Assembly: GCA_040878345.1 (NCBI GenBank)
Contig: JBBDML010000009.1
Location: forward strand, 1-64,000
Source: ZC4RG35 sp040878345
GTDB taxonomy: Bacteria; Actinomycetota; Acidimicrobiia; Spongiisociales; ZC4RG35
Direction of reading: 5' to 3'
DNA length: 64,000 nt
The notes below the pieces were generated by a model that was not told where the DNA came from, made no database searches, and was given only the letters and a program-made list of their open reading frames with translations. Shown one piece after another: positions 18,190 through 26,654 of the stretch (positions within the stretch are counted from its first letter, which is position 1; each line of letters opens with the position of its first letter). Position numbers and translations under genes: made by a program.

Positions 18190-21100
18190 TCAGTGGTGAA
18201 CGGCCGGGAGATCGGCCTCGGTCATGAGGGCGTTGAAAGCACCTAGCCCGTTCTGGAACACGTCGTCGAGCTTGTCGAGCTGCTCGTCGATCTCCGCGGA
18301 GTACTTGGCCGCCACCTGAAGGGAGTTCCGGGTCGGTTTGGCGTCGGCCGAGGCGATCACACTGATCACCGAGGCCAGCTTCTGGCTGAGACGTGACGGC
18401 TCGTTGAGACCGAAGGTGTCTTTGTGCTCACCGGGCAACATCAGGCTGTCCTCGATCTCGTGGAGCTTCTCCTCGAGTGCAGTGGCCGCGGTACGGGCCT
18501 CGTCAGCGAGGTCGGACCGATCCCGCCAGTGGGCGAGCTGTTTCTTGATCGACCTGATCGTTGACACACCCTCGTGGGCTCGGGTGATGTGGTCCCGGAT
18601 CCCGAGGAGAGCCTCGAGCTGCACTTCAAGGTCCTCCTGGGAGACCTCGACCCGCGGGTCGTTGCGCACCTCGAACCCCTCGGTCAGGGTCTGGCTCTCC
18701 CCTGATGGGTCGGTGACGACGAGTCGGACCTGGTAGCTGCCGGGGACCACCACCGGGCCCTGGTTGGCGGCGTCGGCCAGCTTGTTGCCCAGCACCTTGG
18801 TCGACCCCTCGTAACGGAGGTCCCAGACGAACCGGTTGATCCCAGGTTTGGTTGTGATCCACAGCCCCGAATGGAAGGCCTTCTCATCGTCGCTCATCTG
18901 GTCCCGGCCCGACGGCTCGGGCTCGAACCGTCTCACCAGCCCGCCGTCGCCGTCGACGAGCTCGAGGGTCACCGAGGACCCCTCGCCCGTCGCACCGTTG
19001 CCGAGGACATAGGTGACGGTCACTCCCCTCGGCCCCGACTCTCCGGCGTCGAGATAGGTGCGGGCCACCTGACCCGTCTCATCCGGTTTGGCGTCGAAGG
19101 TGGCCGCCTTGCCCAGCGAGACCCAGTAGTCCTTGCCTTCGGTGGTAAGCCATGGCGCGAACAGGTCGGGGAGGATCCGCCAGACGTCCCGTGGCTGAAA
19201 GAGTCGCGCCTCGGCATCGGGCTCGGCGTCCATCAGCTGATGTAGAGGCGTCAGGTCGTCGAGGATCCAGAAGGAGCGTCCGTGGGTGGCGACCACCAGG
19301 TCGGTGCCCTTGATGGTGAGGTCGTAGACCGGTGTCACCGGGAAGTTCGACTGCCAACGAACCCAGCTGGCCCCGTCGTCGGTCGACAGGTAGAGCCCGG
19401 TCTCGGTGCCGACATAGAGCAGCCCGGGTTTCGCAGGGTCGACCCGAATCACCCGAACGAACTCGTCGGCTGGTATCGCAGTGTCGCCGTCACCGACGAT
19501 GCTCTCCCAGGTCTGGCCGTAGTTGGTGCTGCGGTAGAGGTATGGGGTGTTGTCGTCGAGCTTGTAGCGGGTGGCCGCCACATAGACGGTGCCCGCCTGA
19601 TGCGGAGAAGGCTCGACGGTGCGGACAAAGGTCCACTCCGGCAGGTCGGGTGGGGTCACCCCCTCCCAGTTCTCCCCGCCATCACGGGACACATGGACCA
19701 GACCGTCGTCGCTTCCCGCCCAGAGGACCCCCGGCTCGATGGGGCATTCCCGCAGGGTGGCGATTGTGCAGTAGTGCTCGGCACCACTGGTGTCCTTGGT
19801 GATCGGCCCGCCGGAGGCGGCGAGCTTTGCCGGGTCGTTGCGGCTCAGGTCCGGGCTGATCGGCTCCCAGGTTTGACCCTGGTCATCGCTGCGGAAGACC
19901 ACATTGCCGGCGGTGTAGACGACGGTGGGGTCGTGGGGTGAGAACAGGATCGGGAATGTCCAGGGGAACCGGTAGTCGAGGTCGCCGGGACCGATCCCGC
20001 CGTGCAGCTCTGGCCAGACGTTGACCAGCCGGATCTGACGGCTCCGGTGGTCGTAACGTTGCAACGCCCCGCCGCCGCCCGGTGAGCTGCCCACCGCCCC
20101 GACGAAGACGATGTTGGGGTCGTCGGGATGGACCGCCATGAACCCACTCTCCCCGGACCCGGCCGGATAGCAGTCCGCCCAGGTGATCGCATCGTCGTTG
20201 GCGCCGGAGGGCACGGCGATGCTCGAGTTGTCCTGCTGAGTGCCGTACACGTAGTAGTAGGGCTCGCGGTTGTCGGTGGTCACCGTGTACATCTGAGCGG
20301 TCAGCTGGTTGTAGACGGTGCTCCACGACTGGCCGCCGTTGAACGAGACGTTGGCGCCCCCGTCGTTGCCCTGGATCATCCGCTGGTTGTCCCGGGGATC
20401 GATCCAGAGGTCGTGGTTGTCGCCGTGGGGGGTGGCGACCTGGGTGAAGGTTTTCCCGGCGTCGGTCGACTTCAACATCTCGAGGTTGTTCACGTAGACG
20501 GTGTCGGGGTCCTGGGTGTCTGCAAAGACGTGCATGTAATACCAGGGCCTGTAGCGCAGCTTGGTCTCGTCGCTTACCAGCTGCCAGGTCTCCCCGAAGT
20601 CCTCGGACCGGTACAGGCCCGGGGCTTGGGATGCCTCGATAAGCACCCACACCCGGCCAGCCTTCACCGGTGAGGCGGTGACCCCGATCTTTCCGATGAT
20701 CCCCTCCTTGGGCAGTCCCTTGTTGCGGGTGATGTCCACCCAGGTGTCGCCCCCGTCGGTCGACTTCCAGAGCCCGCTGTCGGGCCCGCCGCTGCTCAGC
20801 TCCCAGAAGTTGCGGTAGGCCTGCCACATGGTGGCGTAGATGACCTCGGGGCTATGGGGGTCGAAAGCGACGTCGACCGCTCCGGCCACCTCACTCTTGT
20901 AGAGGACCTTCTCCCAGGTCTTCCCGCCGTCGGTGGTGCGGAACAGGCCACGCTCCTCGTTGGGGCCGAAGGCGTGACCGAGCGCGGCGACATAGACGTG
21001 GTGGGGATTCTTGGGGTGGATGCGGATCTCGCCGATGTGGCGAGTGTCTTCGAGACCGCAGTGGGTCCAGGTCTGACCGCCGTCACCCGACCGGTACACG

Positions 21101-21414
21101 CCGTCACCATGGGAGACGTCGAGACGGATGCAGCTCTCCCCCATCCCGGCGTAGATCACGTTGGGGTCTGACTCGGACACCGCCAGGGCGCCGACCGAAC
21201 TCGTCTTGAGGAACCCGTCGCTGATGTTCCTCCAGGTGGTGCCGGCATCTTCGGTCTTCCAGACCCCACCGGCAACCGCCCCGAAATAGAAGACGGCTCG
21301 GTGTTGGGGATCTCCTGCGACTGCGACACAACGACCACCCCGTGTCGGGCCGATGCAGCGGAACTTCATCTCGTCGAGCAGGTTCTGAGCCACTGGATTG
21401 TCGAGCAGCCTCAT
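18190..21414 (-). CDS. BNR/sortilin-type beta-propeller repeat protein (1074 aa)
   Basis: Long protein built from repeated Asp-box/BNR motifs: TEDAGTTWRNIS, SGDGGQTWTHC, TTDGGKTWEKV, STDGGDTWVDI, SEDFGETWQLV, SDDQGQTWEPI, SRDGGENWEGV, STNYGQTWESI and STDDGASWVRW. Together they would form two stacked propellers over residues 1-700. The last 350 or so residues hold beta-sandwich-like and helical segments. No signal peptide is visible; the N-terminus MRLLDNPVAQ leads straight into CIGPTRGGRCVAVAGDP. The family is widespread and annotated as VPS10/sortilin-like or as glycosyl hydrolase, but catalytic function is not established. I see no glycosidase residues I can defend. Confidence 0.8.
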   Translation of the reverse strand: MRLLDNPVAQNLLDEMKFRCIGPTRGGRCVAVAGDPQHRAVFYFGAVAGGVWKTEDAGTTWRNISDGFLKTSSVGALAVSESDPNVIYAGMGESCIRLDVSHGDGVYRSGDGGQTWTHCGLEDTRHIGEIRIHPKNPHHVYVAALGHAFGPNEERGLFRTTDGGKTWEKVLYKSEVAGAVDVAFDPHSPEVIYATMWQAYRNFWELSSGGPDSGLWKSTDGGDTWVDITRNKGLPKEGIIGKIGVTASPVKAGRVWVLIEASQAPGLYRSEDFGETWQLVSDETKLRYRPWYYMHVFADTQDPDTVYVNNLEMLKSTDAGKTFTQVATPHGDNHDLWIDPRDNQRMIQGNDGGANVSFNGGQSWSTVYNQLTAQMYTVTTDNREPYYYVYGTQQDNSSIAVPSGANDDAITWADCYPAGSGESGFMAVHPDDPNIVFVGAVGSSPGGGGALQRYDHRSRQIRLVNVWPELHGGIGPGDLDYRFPWTFPILFSPHDPTVVYTAGNVVFRSDDQGQTWEPISPDLSRNDPAKLAASGGPITKDTSGAEHYCTIATLRECPIEPGVLWAGSDDGLVHVSRDGGENWEGVTPPDLPEWTFVRTVEPSPHQAGTVYVAATRYKLDDNTPYLYRSTNYGQTWESIVGDGDTAIPADEFVRVIRVDPAKPGLLYVGTETGLYLSTDDGASWVRWQSNFPVTPVYDLTIKGTDLVVATHGRSFWILDDLTPLHQLMDAEPDAEARLFQPRDVWRILPDLFAPWLTTEGKDYWVSLGKAATFDAKPDETGQVARTYLDAGESGPRGVTVTYVLGNGATGEGSSVTLELVDGDGGLVRRFEPEPSGRDQMSDDEKAFHSGLWITTKPGINRFVWDLRYEGSTKVLGNKLADAANQGPVVVPGSYQVRLVVTDPSGESQTLTEGFEVRNDPRVEVSQEDLEVQLEALLGIRDHITRAHEGVSTIRSIKKQLAHWRDRSDLADEARTAATALEEKLHEIEDSLMLPGEHKDTFGLNEPSRLSQKLASVISVIASADAKPTRNSLQVAAKYSAEIDEQLDKLDDVFQNGLGAFNALMTEADLPAVHH

Positions 21415-21583
21415 GGTCAGGAGTCACCTCACGATTCTTGACGGGGCGGCGAGGCTAGCTGGGGGCGAACCGTCGTGGCACTGGTAAAACGGGGGGCTCA
21501 TCCTCACCTTCAGGTGGCGAGCGCCACTGCGGCGGTCTGTGGGCCGATGCCGCTTGGGGAGGGCGACGTCAGCCGGGGCAGGC

Positions 21584-21940
21584 CTACTCGACGTAGAGAG
21601 TGTTGTCGCGTTCGACAACCGTGCCACGGCCCAGCGGCAGCACCAGGGTCAGGGCTTTGAGGGCGGTGCCGAGGCCGGGAATCTTGGCATAGAGACCCTG
21701 GGGTCCCCGCACCATCCTGCCCGTCTCAACGTCGTACCTGGAGCCGTGCCACGGGCAGACGAGACATCCGGACTGGTCGATGCTGCCACCGGCCAGGTCG
21801 GCGTAAAGGTGGCGACACCGCCGAGTGACTGCAAACAACTCGCCGTCAGCGTTGCCGACGGCATACCGGCCGGCTCCGGTCACGGTTCCGGGAGTCAGCT
21901 CAGACACCGGCCCTACTTCAACTTCGTTGGCCATCGCCAC
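21584..21940 (-). CDS. Rieske [2Fe-2S] protein (118 aa)
   Basis: Stand-alone Rieske domain. The cluster ligands are in CRHLYADLAG and CLVCPWHGSRYD, giving the Cys-x-His ... Cys-x2-His pattern followed by the usual tail GRMVRGPQG. Its length fits a soluble ferredoxin-like Rieske protein of the NirD or dioxygenase-ferredoxin kind. The start is GTG at 21940 or the ATG at 21934. No oxygenase or reductase gene is adjacent, so the partner is unknown. Confidence 0.88.
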   Translation of the reverse strand: MAMANEVEVGPVSELTPGTVTGAGRYAVGNADGELFAVTRRCRHLYADLAGGSIDQSGCLVCPWHGSRYDVETGRMVRGPQGLYAKIPGLGTALKALTLVLPLGRGTVVERDNTLYVE

Positions 21941-22272
21941 TCGCTAGCCGCCCTTCGCTGGACACGGAGCCTACTGCCGGTGACCCCATCGGAACGTCGG
22001 CAGAGCTCGTGCATGGCCGACACGGTCGGCGAAAGCATGTGCGCGCGAGATGTCGATGCATGCGAAGCTCTGAGTGCCGTGCAGGAGGTGGTTGATGGTG
22101 GCGTCGATAGAAAGCCAAGTGACACTCGAACGGCCGGCGAGCATGTGGCTCGAGTGGTGCCGATATGTCGTTGATGCTCGGAGGTATCGCCTACCGAGGA
22201 GGTCCAGGTCGAGGATGATGCTCTCATAGTCGAGAAAATGAGTGCTCTACAGGAGATAGCACCCCTGGCGGA
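21941..22272. other. Intergenic stretch with degraded coding traces
   Basis: 332 bp between the Rieske gene and the cupin-cyclase gene. Apart from the 44-codon frame at 22095 it holds nothing I can assign. Another plus-strand frame ending near 22280 (containing EDDALIVEKMSALQEIAPLADHPLSA) has a protein-like composition but no start codon with a ribosome site. The region looks like eroded gene remnants; no terminator hairpin was seen. Confidence 0.35.
22095..22229 (+). CDS. Small ORF resembling the N-terminus of an SRPBCC-type protein (44 aa)
   Basis: ATG at 22095 is preceded by GGAGG at a spacing of six bases, a good ribosome site. The first residues, MVASIESQVTLERPA, resemble the first strand of SRPBCC/START-like ligand-binding proteins (pattern V-E-x-x-V-x-L-x-R-P). 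After about 30 residues the sequence becomes Arg-rich and ends at a TAG. This looks like a truncated or frameshifted remnant rather than a working protein. Both the assignment and the coding status are uncertain. Confidence 0.3.
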   Translation: MVASIESQVTLERPASMWLEWCRYVVDARRYRLPRRSRSRMMLS

Positions 22273-23133
22273 TCACCCGCTGAGTGCGTAGATGCTCCGG
22301 GGGCCGGATAGGCCCTTGAACTCGCGTTCTCCCTGGTACTCGAAGTCGAGTCCGGCCCCTGAAGCCAGCTGATAGGTGGTCGAGGACAACAGGATCTCCC
22401 CAACCGATGCGGCGTCGGCAATACGGGCGGCCTCGTGGACCGCTGCCCCCCTCACATCCTCGCCCACCAAATCAACCTCGCCTGTATGGAGCCCGATGCG
22501 GACCTCGAGCCCAAGGGCTCGCGCCCGGTCGCGGATCCCCATGCCGGCCCGAACCGCGCGGACCGCACCATCGAAGACAGCCAGAAACCCGTCGCCCGTG
22601 GTGGCAACCTCACGGCCCCGGAAGCGGTCCAGTTCGTCACGGACCTCCGTGTTGTGCCGCCCAAGCAGTTCGCGCCACACCTCGTCACCGAGCCGGATGG
22701 CCGTCTCCGTCGACCCAACGATGTCCGTGAAAAGCAAGGTGACGACAACTCTTTCACCGGATTCGGGCTCTGGCAACCAGGTCCGGACGCCCGACCAGCC
22801 GATCGCACGAAGCGGCTCCTCGCTCACCGTCCATCCATCGTGGCCAGCAGGAATGTCAAAGACTTCGTTAGGTCCGACATCCATCAAAGACCCGTCGTCC
22901 ATCTCCACGTGCAGCCTGCCTTCCAAGACGACCCCCGCATGGTGCGCCTGGCAACTCTGAGAGGCTCGGCGGTTGCCGGTCAACAATCGACCGCCGAGTG
23001 CGCAATGAGCCCCAGGCTGGAATATGTTCAGGGCAACGGCCGCGTCACCGACATTCACGATGTCGGCGCTGATCCCGTTGAGCCGGACTCTTTCATCGGG
23101 AGCATCGAGGCTCTTCTTCTGCGGTCTGCTCAT
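22273..23133 (-). CDS. Cupin domain fused to a class III cyclase-like domain (286 aa)
   Basis: N-terminal cupin (about residues 20-125; HHAGVVLEGRLHVEMDDGS and EVFDIPAGHDGW) followed by a C-terminal cyclase domain (about 137-286). The cyclase keeps both metal aspartates (FTDIVGST, TGDGF), but the base-binding Lys is Ala (EVATTGDG) and the transition-state Asn is His (GAAVHEAARI). It may therefore bind nucleotide or partners without cyclising. The start is the ATG at 23133 with GGAGG seven bases upstream; the frame is open 15 codons further, but that lacks a ribosome site. The cupin would be a small-molecule sensor; its ligand is unknown. Confidence 0.82.
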   Translation of the reverse strand: MSRPQKKSLDAPDERVRLNGISADIVNVGDAAVALNIFQPGAHCALGGRLLTGNRRASQSCQAHHAGVVLEGRLHVEMDDGSLMDVGPNEVFDIPAGHDGWTVSEEPLRAIGWSGVRTWLPEPESGERVVVTLLFTDIVGSTETAIRLGDEVWRELLGRHNTEVRDELDRFRGREVATTGDGFLAVFDGAVRAVRAGMGIRDRARALGLEVRIGLHTGEVDLVGEDVRGAAVHEAARIADAASVGEILLSSTTYQLASGAGLDFEYQGEREFKGLSGPRSIYALSG

Positions 23134-23304
23134 AGCCTCACCTCCGCAGGGCGCAGGAGAAAGTGTAACGAGAAGCAAACAGCCATGGTTCTCGTCGACG
23201 CCTTGGCCGTGGTGGAAATGGGAAGACGTCGAGTCTGGAAGTCGCCGCCAAGGAACTGGTGGCGAGAGCCTGGGACACCGGCGCCCTCAGTGAGCCCACG
23301 AGAA

Positions 23305-23409
23305 AGGCCCCCCGTCGGAATGTCCTCCAGGGGGCCTCAGTCTTTCAGACGTCTTGTTGGACGTCTGTCAGTTCCAGCATTTCCCGGAACCTTGACAGGA
23401 TCCGGGAAA
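23305..23409 (-). terminator. Three consecutive hairpins downstream of the 23416-23688 gene
   Basis: Reading in the minus direction from the stop at 23416 there are three hairpins. The first has a 9-bp stem TTTCCCGGA/TCCGGGAAA (23380-23388 with 23401-23409). The second has an 8-bp stem CAGACGTC/GACGTCTG (23346-23353 with 23360-23367). The third has an 8-bp stem AGGCCCCC/GGGGGCCT (23305-23312 with 23330-23337), followed on the minus strand by TTTCTC. Together they insulate the cupin-cyclase gene from upstream transcription. Confidence 0.6.
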
Positions 23410-23415
23410 TCTGCA

Positions 23416-23688
23416 TTAGATCGACTCGATCTCCTCGTTGATCTCGATCCTCGGTGAACCGAGGACGCCGGCCTCGGTCATCTTGGCCTTGAGGTTCGGG
23501 TTGTTCACGAACGCCTTTGCCAACTCGAGGGTTTCGAACCCGGCGACAACAGTCACCAAGCTGGGATCGTCAACCGAGCGGTTCACCCTTGCGAACTTCG
23601 CTCCGGCGGATGTGGGGGTGAACGTGTCGTACACGGTCTTCCACTTGCCATAGTCCGTCACTGAGTGGCGGATTGCAGTTGTAATCAT
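23416..23688 (-). CDS. Small dimeric alpha/beta-barrel-like protein (90 aa)
   Basis: Compact protein beginning MITTAIRHSVTDYGKWKTVYD, then VNRSVDDPSLVTVVAGFETLELAKAFV and a charged C-terminus. The pattern (beta strand, DYxxWK helix, VTVV strand, then an AKAF helix) resembles ferredoxin-like dimeric alpha-beta barrel proteins related to antibiotic monooxygenase/EthD folds. I do not recognise the exact family. A GGAGGA ribosome site precedes the ATG at 23688. It is divergent from an Fe-S-type Rrf2 regulator, with a promoter and inverted repeat between them, so it is probably that regulator's target. Confidence 0.7.
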   Translation of the reverse strand: MITTAIRHSVTDYGKWKTVYDTFTPTSAGAKFARVNRSVDDPSLVTVVAGFETLELAKAFVNNPNLKAKMTEAGVLGSPRIEINEEIESI

Positions 23689-23722
23689 GAGTCCTCCTCA
23701 TATAGCTGCTTGTGTGATGCAT

Positions 23723-23753
23723 ACTCTAACACACTTGTGGAGTTCTAAGTCAA
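23723..23753 (-). promoter_or_regulatory. Promoter of the small barrel protein with an inverted repeat in the spacer
   Basis: On the minus strand TTGACT (23753-23748) and TAGAGT (23728-23723) form a -35/-10 pair 19 bp apart. The spacer holds the inverted repeat CACACTTGTG (23730-23739), flanked by ACTC and GAGT. This is a plausible operator for the Rrf2 regulator encoded divergently at 23807. The long 19-bp spacer would suit regulation by a bound protein. Confidence 0.45.
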
Positions 23754-23806
23754 TCCCGGAATTCTGGTCGCTGCGAGTAGTTTGAGGTAGGTTGGTTGGG
23801 ACATCA

Positions 23807-24295
23807 ATGCAACTCAGCCTCAGACGAAAAGGCGACTACGCCGTCAGGGCCATGATCTCGGTGGGACGCCACTACGGGACCGGTCTGCGCCAAGCCCGTC
23901 AGATCTCCACCGAGATGCACATCCCTTACAAGACCTTGACCCTGATCCTTGCCGGACTGGTCGCCGAGAGACTGCTGGTAGCCGCCCACGGGCCCCACGG
24001 GGGATATCGGCTGGCCCGACACCCTGGCGAGATCAGCCTCCTCGACATCGTGGTAGCCGCCGAAGGACCCGCCACGTTCGACCATTGCGTGCTACGCGAT
24101 GGCCCTTGTGACTGGGCAGAAACCTGTCCTGTCCACGACGTCTGGGCCCGCACTCAGGACGCACTCATCCGAGAGCTGGCGTCAACATCCCTTGCAGAAA
24201 TGGCTGCAAACGACGCCGCCATAGAGGCCGGCTCCTACCAGCCCCTGGCACCGCCCCACACCCGATCCACCGATCGACACGGCAACCGCAACTAG
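23807..24295 (+). CDS. Rrf2-family transcriptional regulator with three-Cys cluster motif (162 aa)
   Basis: Winged-helix regulator of the Rrf2 (IscR/NsrR) family. The HTH region is RQISTEMHIPYKTLTLILAGLVAE and the wing is GPHGGYRLAR. Three cysteines at about 94, 101 and 107 (DHCVLRDGPC and DWAETCP) are spaced as in members that bind a [2Fe-2S] or [4Fe-4S] cluster and sense NO, redox or iron-sulfur status. The start is the ATG at 23807 (MQLSLRRKGDYAVRAM, the family's typical first residues). It is divergent from the small barrel protein at 23416-23688. Confidence 0.87.
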   Translation: MQLSLRRKGDYAVRAMISVGRHYGTGLRQARQISTEMHIPYKTLTLILAGLVAERLLVAAHGPHGGYRLARHPGEISLLDIVVAAEGPATFDHCVLRDGPCDWAETCPVHDVWARTQDALIRELASTSLAEMAANDAAIEAGSYQPLAPPHTRSTDRHGNRN

Positions 24296-24443
24296 CCGTC
24301 CTCCTGCCCTGGGTCACAACGGCGCCAATTCGAACTCTTGCCCCCACCGGCGCTTGCCACGCGTGAGGCGGGCTGCATGCCTATTGAGGAGCCCTCCCAC
24401 CGCTCGATTTGGAGTGCCCCTCCCCACACTCCGGGCCGACTGC

Positions 24444-24449
24444 GATAAT
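24444..24449 (+). promoter_or_regulatory. Extended -10 element for a probable leaderless transcript
   Basis: TGC followed by GATAAT forms an extended -10 whose last base lies six bases before the ATG at 24456, with no ribosome site between. This suggests a leaderless mRNA for the NfeD/stomatin operon. No convincing -35 is present, which is common for extended -10 promoters. Confidence 0.5.
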
Positions 24450-24455
24450 CGACTC

Positions 24456-25751
24456 ATGGCAAGGCGAGGGCGCGCCGTTGGTGGCCTGATCGCCGGAACA
24501 ACTCTTGTTGCGGCGTTCATCGCCCCGGCCCTGACCCAGGTCACGTCGGGGGTGCTGGTCACCGCCGTCGACGGCCCGATCACGCCGGTGATCGCCGACC
24601 ACCTGGTGGCGGCGGTGAAGGAGGCGACGGATGAAGAAGCCGTCCTTGTGGTAACCCTGGACACTCCGGGTGGCCTCGACACCTCGATGCGTGACATCGT
24701 TCAAACCTTCCTCAACGCCCCGGTCCCGGTCGTGGTCTACGTCGAGCCGGAAGGGGCCCGCGCCGCCTCGGCAGGCACCTTCATCACCATGGCCGCCCAC
24801 GTGGCGGCGATGGCGCCGGCCACCTCGATCGGCGCCGCCACCCCGGTGGACCTTCAGGGCGGGGAGATCACCGACAAGATCATCAATGACGCCGTTGCCT
24901 TCGCCACCTCGGTCGCCGAACACCGGGGACGCAACATCGAATTCGCCGAGTCGGCAGTCCGCGACGGCACATCGATAACCGCCAGCCAGGCGGTGGAAGA
25001 TGGCGTCGTCGACCTGGTGGCCGACAACCTCGACGACCTCCTCTCAGCCATCGACGGGATGACGGTGGAGGTGCTCGGTGAGGAGGTGACCCTGGCAACA
25101 GCCGGCGCCGTCCCTGAGGCCTATGAGATGTCCACCTTCCGACGTGTCCTCGCCCAGATTGCCGACCCCAACCTGGCCGTTCTGTTCATCACCATCGGGA
25201 CCCTGGCTGTGATCTATGAGGCAGCCAACCCAGGCTTGGGTTTCGCCGGGATCGCCGGGGTGATCCTCCTACTGCTTGGTTTCTTCGCTCTCAGCGTGCT
25301 GCCGGTGGCCACGGCCGGTGTCGCCCTACTCATCCTGGCCATTGCCCTGTTCGTCGGGGAGATCTTCGTCCCGGGGGTGGGCGTGTTGGCCGCGGGCGGG
25401 ACTATCGCCTTACTCCTGGCCGGAGTCTTCTTGTTTGAAGGCGAACTCCAGGTCAGCCCCCCGGTGCTCTGGCCCACCGCCCTGGTCATGGGTGCCGCCG
25501 CCACCGTCGCCGGGCGAGCCGCGGTGAGGGCCCGGCTCCAGCCTTCGACCACCGGCACCGGCACCCTCATCGGCAAGGCCGGTATGGTTGTGAACGTGGA
25601 AGGCGCCAACGGATCCGTCTTCTTGGACGGCGCCTGGTGGTCCGTCCGGTCCTCGACTGGGGAGTTGGAGCCCGGGGAGCAAGCCCGTGTCGTCGGTATC
25701 GAGGGCCTCGAACTTATCGTCGAGCCGATCGGAGTTGACCATGACCAATGA
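24456..25751 (+). CDS. NfeD family membrane-bound ClpP-class serine protease (431 aa)
   Basis: Long-form NfeD (stomatin operon partner protein). An N-terminal signal or anchor helix (about 8-28) leads to a ClpP-like protease domain (about 32-200). The proposed nucleophile is the Ser in ARAASAGTFITMAA (about residue 105), with the dyad Lys in EITDKIINDAV (about 141). Four or so helices (about 255-375) follow, and a small C-terminal NfeD beta-barrel (about 385-425; LIGKAGMVVNVEGANGSVFLDGAWW). In the archaeal homologue PH1510 the protease cleaves the hydrophobic C-terminus of its stomatin partner. The stomatin gene follows with an 11-bp overlap, so the two are translated together. Confidence 0.9.
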   Translation: MARRGRAVGGLIAGTTLVAAFIAPALTQVTSGVLVTAVDGPITPVIADHLVAAVKEATDEEAVLVVTLDTPGGLDTSMRDIVQTFLNAPVPVVVYVEPEGARAASAGTFITMAAHVAAMAPATSIGAATPVDLQGGEITDKIINDAVAFATSVAEHRGRNIEFAESAVRDGTSITASQAVEDGVVDLVADNLDDLLSAIDGMTVEVLGEEVTLATAGAVPEAYEMSTFRRVLAQIADPNLAVLFITIGTLAVIYEAANPGLGFAGIAGVILLLLGFFALSVLPVATAGVALLILAIALFVGEIFVPGVGVLAAGGTIALLLAGVFLFEGELQVSPPVLWPTALVMGAAATVAGRAAVRARLQPSTTGTGTLIGKAGMVVNVEGANGSVFLDGAWWSVRSSTGELEPGEQARVVGIEGLELIVEPIGVDHDQ

Positions 25752-26514
25752 GACCGCCTTCGGCTTTGCCATCGCAGCCGTTTTCCTCATCGTCATTCTC
25801 CGGGCATCGGTCAAGATCCTCCCCGAGTACCAGCGGGGTGTCCTGTTCCGTCTCGGACGGGTCACCGCCGAGGCGAGAGGTCCGGGCCTGATCTTCATCA
25901 TCCCCATCGTCGACCGGCTGCTCCGGGTGAGTTTGCGGACAGTGACTCAGGACATCCCACCCCAGGACATCATCACCAGGGACAACGTGACGGTCAGGGT
26001 GAACGCAGTCACCTACTATCGGGTGGTCGACCCCAACAAGGCCATCCTCGAAATCGAGGACTACAAATTCGGGACCTCACAGGTGGCCCAAACCACCCTG
26101 CGCTCCATCATCGGCCAGGCCGCCCTCGACGAGCTGCTGATAAACCGTGACGAGATCAACCGCCAGCTGCAGCAGATCATCGACGGCCTGACCGACGCCT
26201 GGGGGGTGAAGGTCAGTCTGGTCGAGGTCAAGGACGTCGAGCTGCCCGACTCGATGAGACGGGCCATGGCCCGTCAAGCCGAAGCGGAGCGGGAACGACG
26301 GGCCAAAGTGATCCACGCCCTGGGCGAGAAGGAAGCTGCCGAGACCCTCGCCGACGCCGCCCGGCTGCTCGAGAACCACCCCGCGGCAATGCAGCTTCGT
26401 CTCCTGCAGACCATGACCGAGGTCGCCGCGGAGCAGAACTCCACCCTGATCTTTCCCCTTCCCATGGAGATCCTGCGGGTTTTCGACGCCATGCGCGCCT
26501 CGGGCGAGAGCTGA
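25741..26514 (+). CDS. Stomatin/SPFH-domain membrane protein (257 aa)
   Basis: One N-terminal membrane helix (about 6-22; FGFAIAAVFLIVILRA) is followed by an SPFH domain with EYQRGVLFRLGRVT, GPGLIFIIPIVDR and ITRDNVTVRVNAVTYYRV. A charged coiled-coil region (ARQAEAERERRAKVIHALGEKEAAE) and a short helical end complete it. Length and motifs match prokaryotic stomatins, which oligomerise in the membrane and organise microdomains. It overlaps the NfeD gene by 11 bp; the pair is a classic conserved operon. No protease partner other than NfeD is nearby. Confidence 0.92.
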   Translation: MTNETAFGFAIAAVFLIVILRASVKILPEYQRGVLFRLGRVTAEARGPGLIFIIPIVDRLLRVSLRTVTQDIPPQDIITRDNVTVRVNAVTYYRVVDPNKAILEIEDYKFGTSQVAQTTLRSIIGQAALDELLINRDEINRQLQQIIDGLTDAWGVKVSLVEVKDVELPDSMRRAMARQAEAERERRAKVIHALGEKEAAETLADAARLLENHPAAMQLRLLQTMTEVAAEQNSTLIFPLPMEILRVFDAMRASGES

Positions 26515-26654
26515 GTGCGACTCCCTCGGGTCGTGAAGCAGGATTTCCGTCATCCACGGTGACAGCCGAGCTTCGAATCTAGCCAGGTACCCACGGCATG
26601 ACCGAGCCAGGTGGCCGACTCAGCCGGCGTCGAGAAGCGCTCCCGGCGTCGGCC

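Noticed and set aside
22435..23457. 340-codon plus-strand frame opposite the cupin-cyclase gene
   Set aside because: It has no recognisable motif, runs through three terminator hairpins and is antisense to a gene with intact domain motifs.
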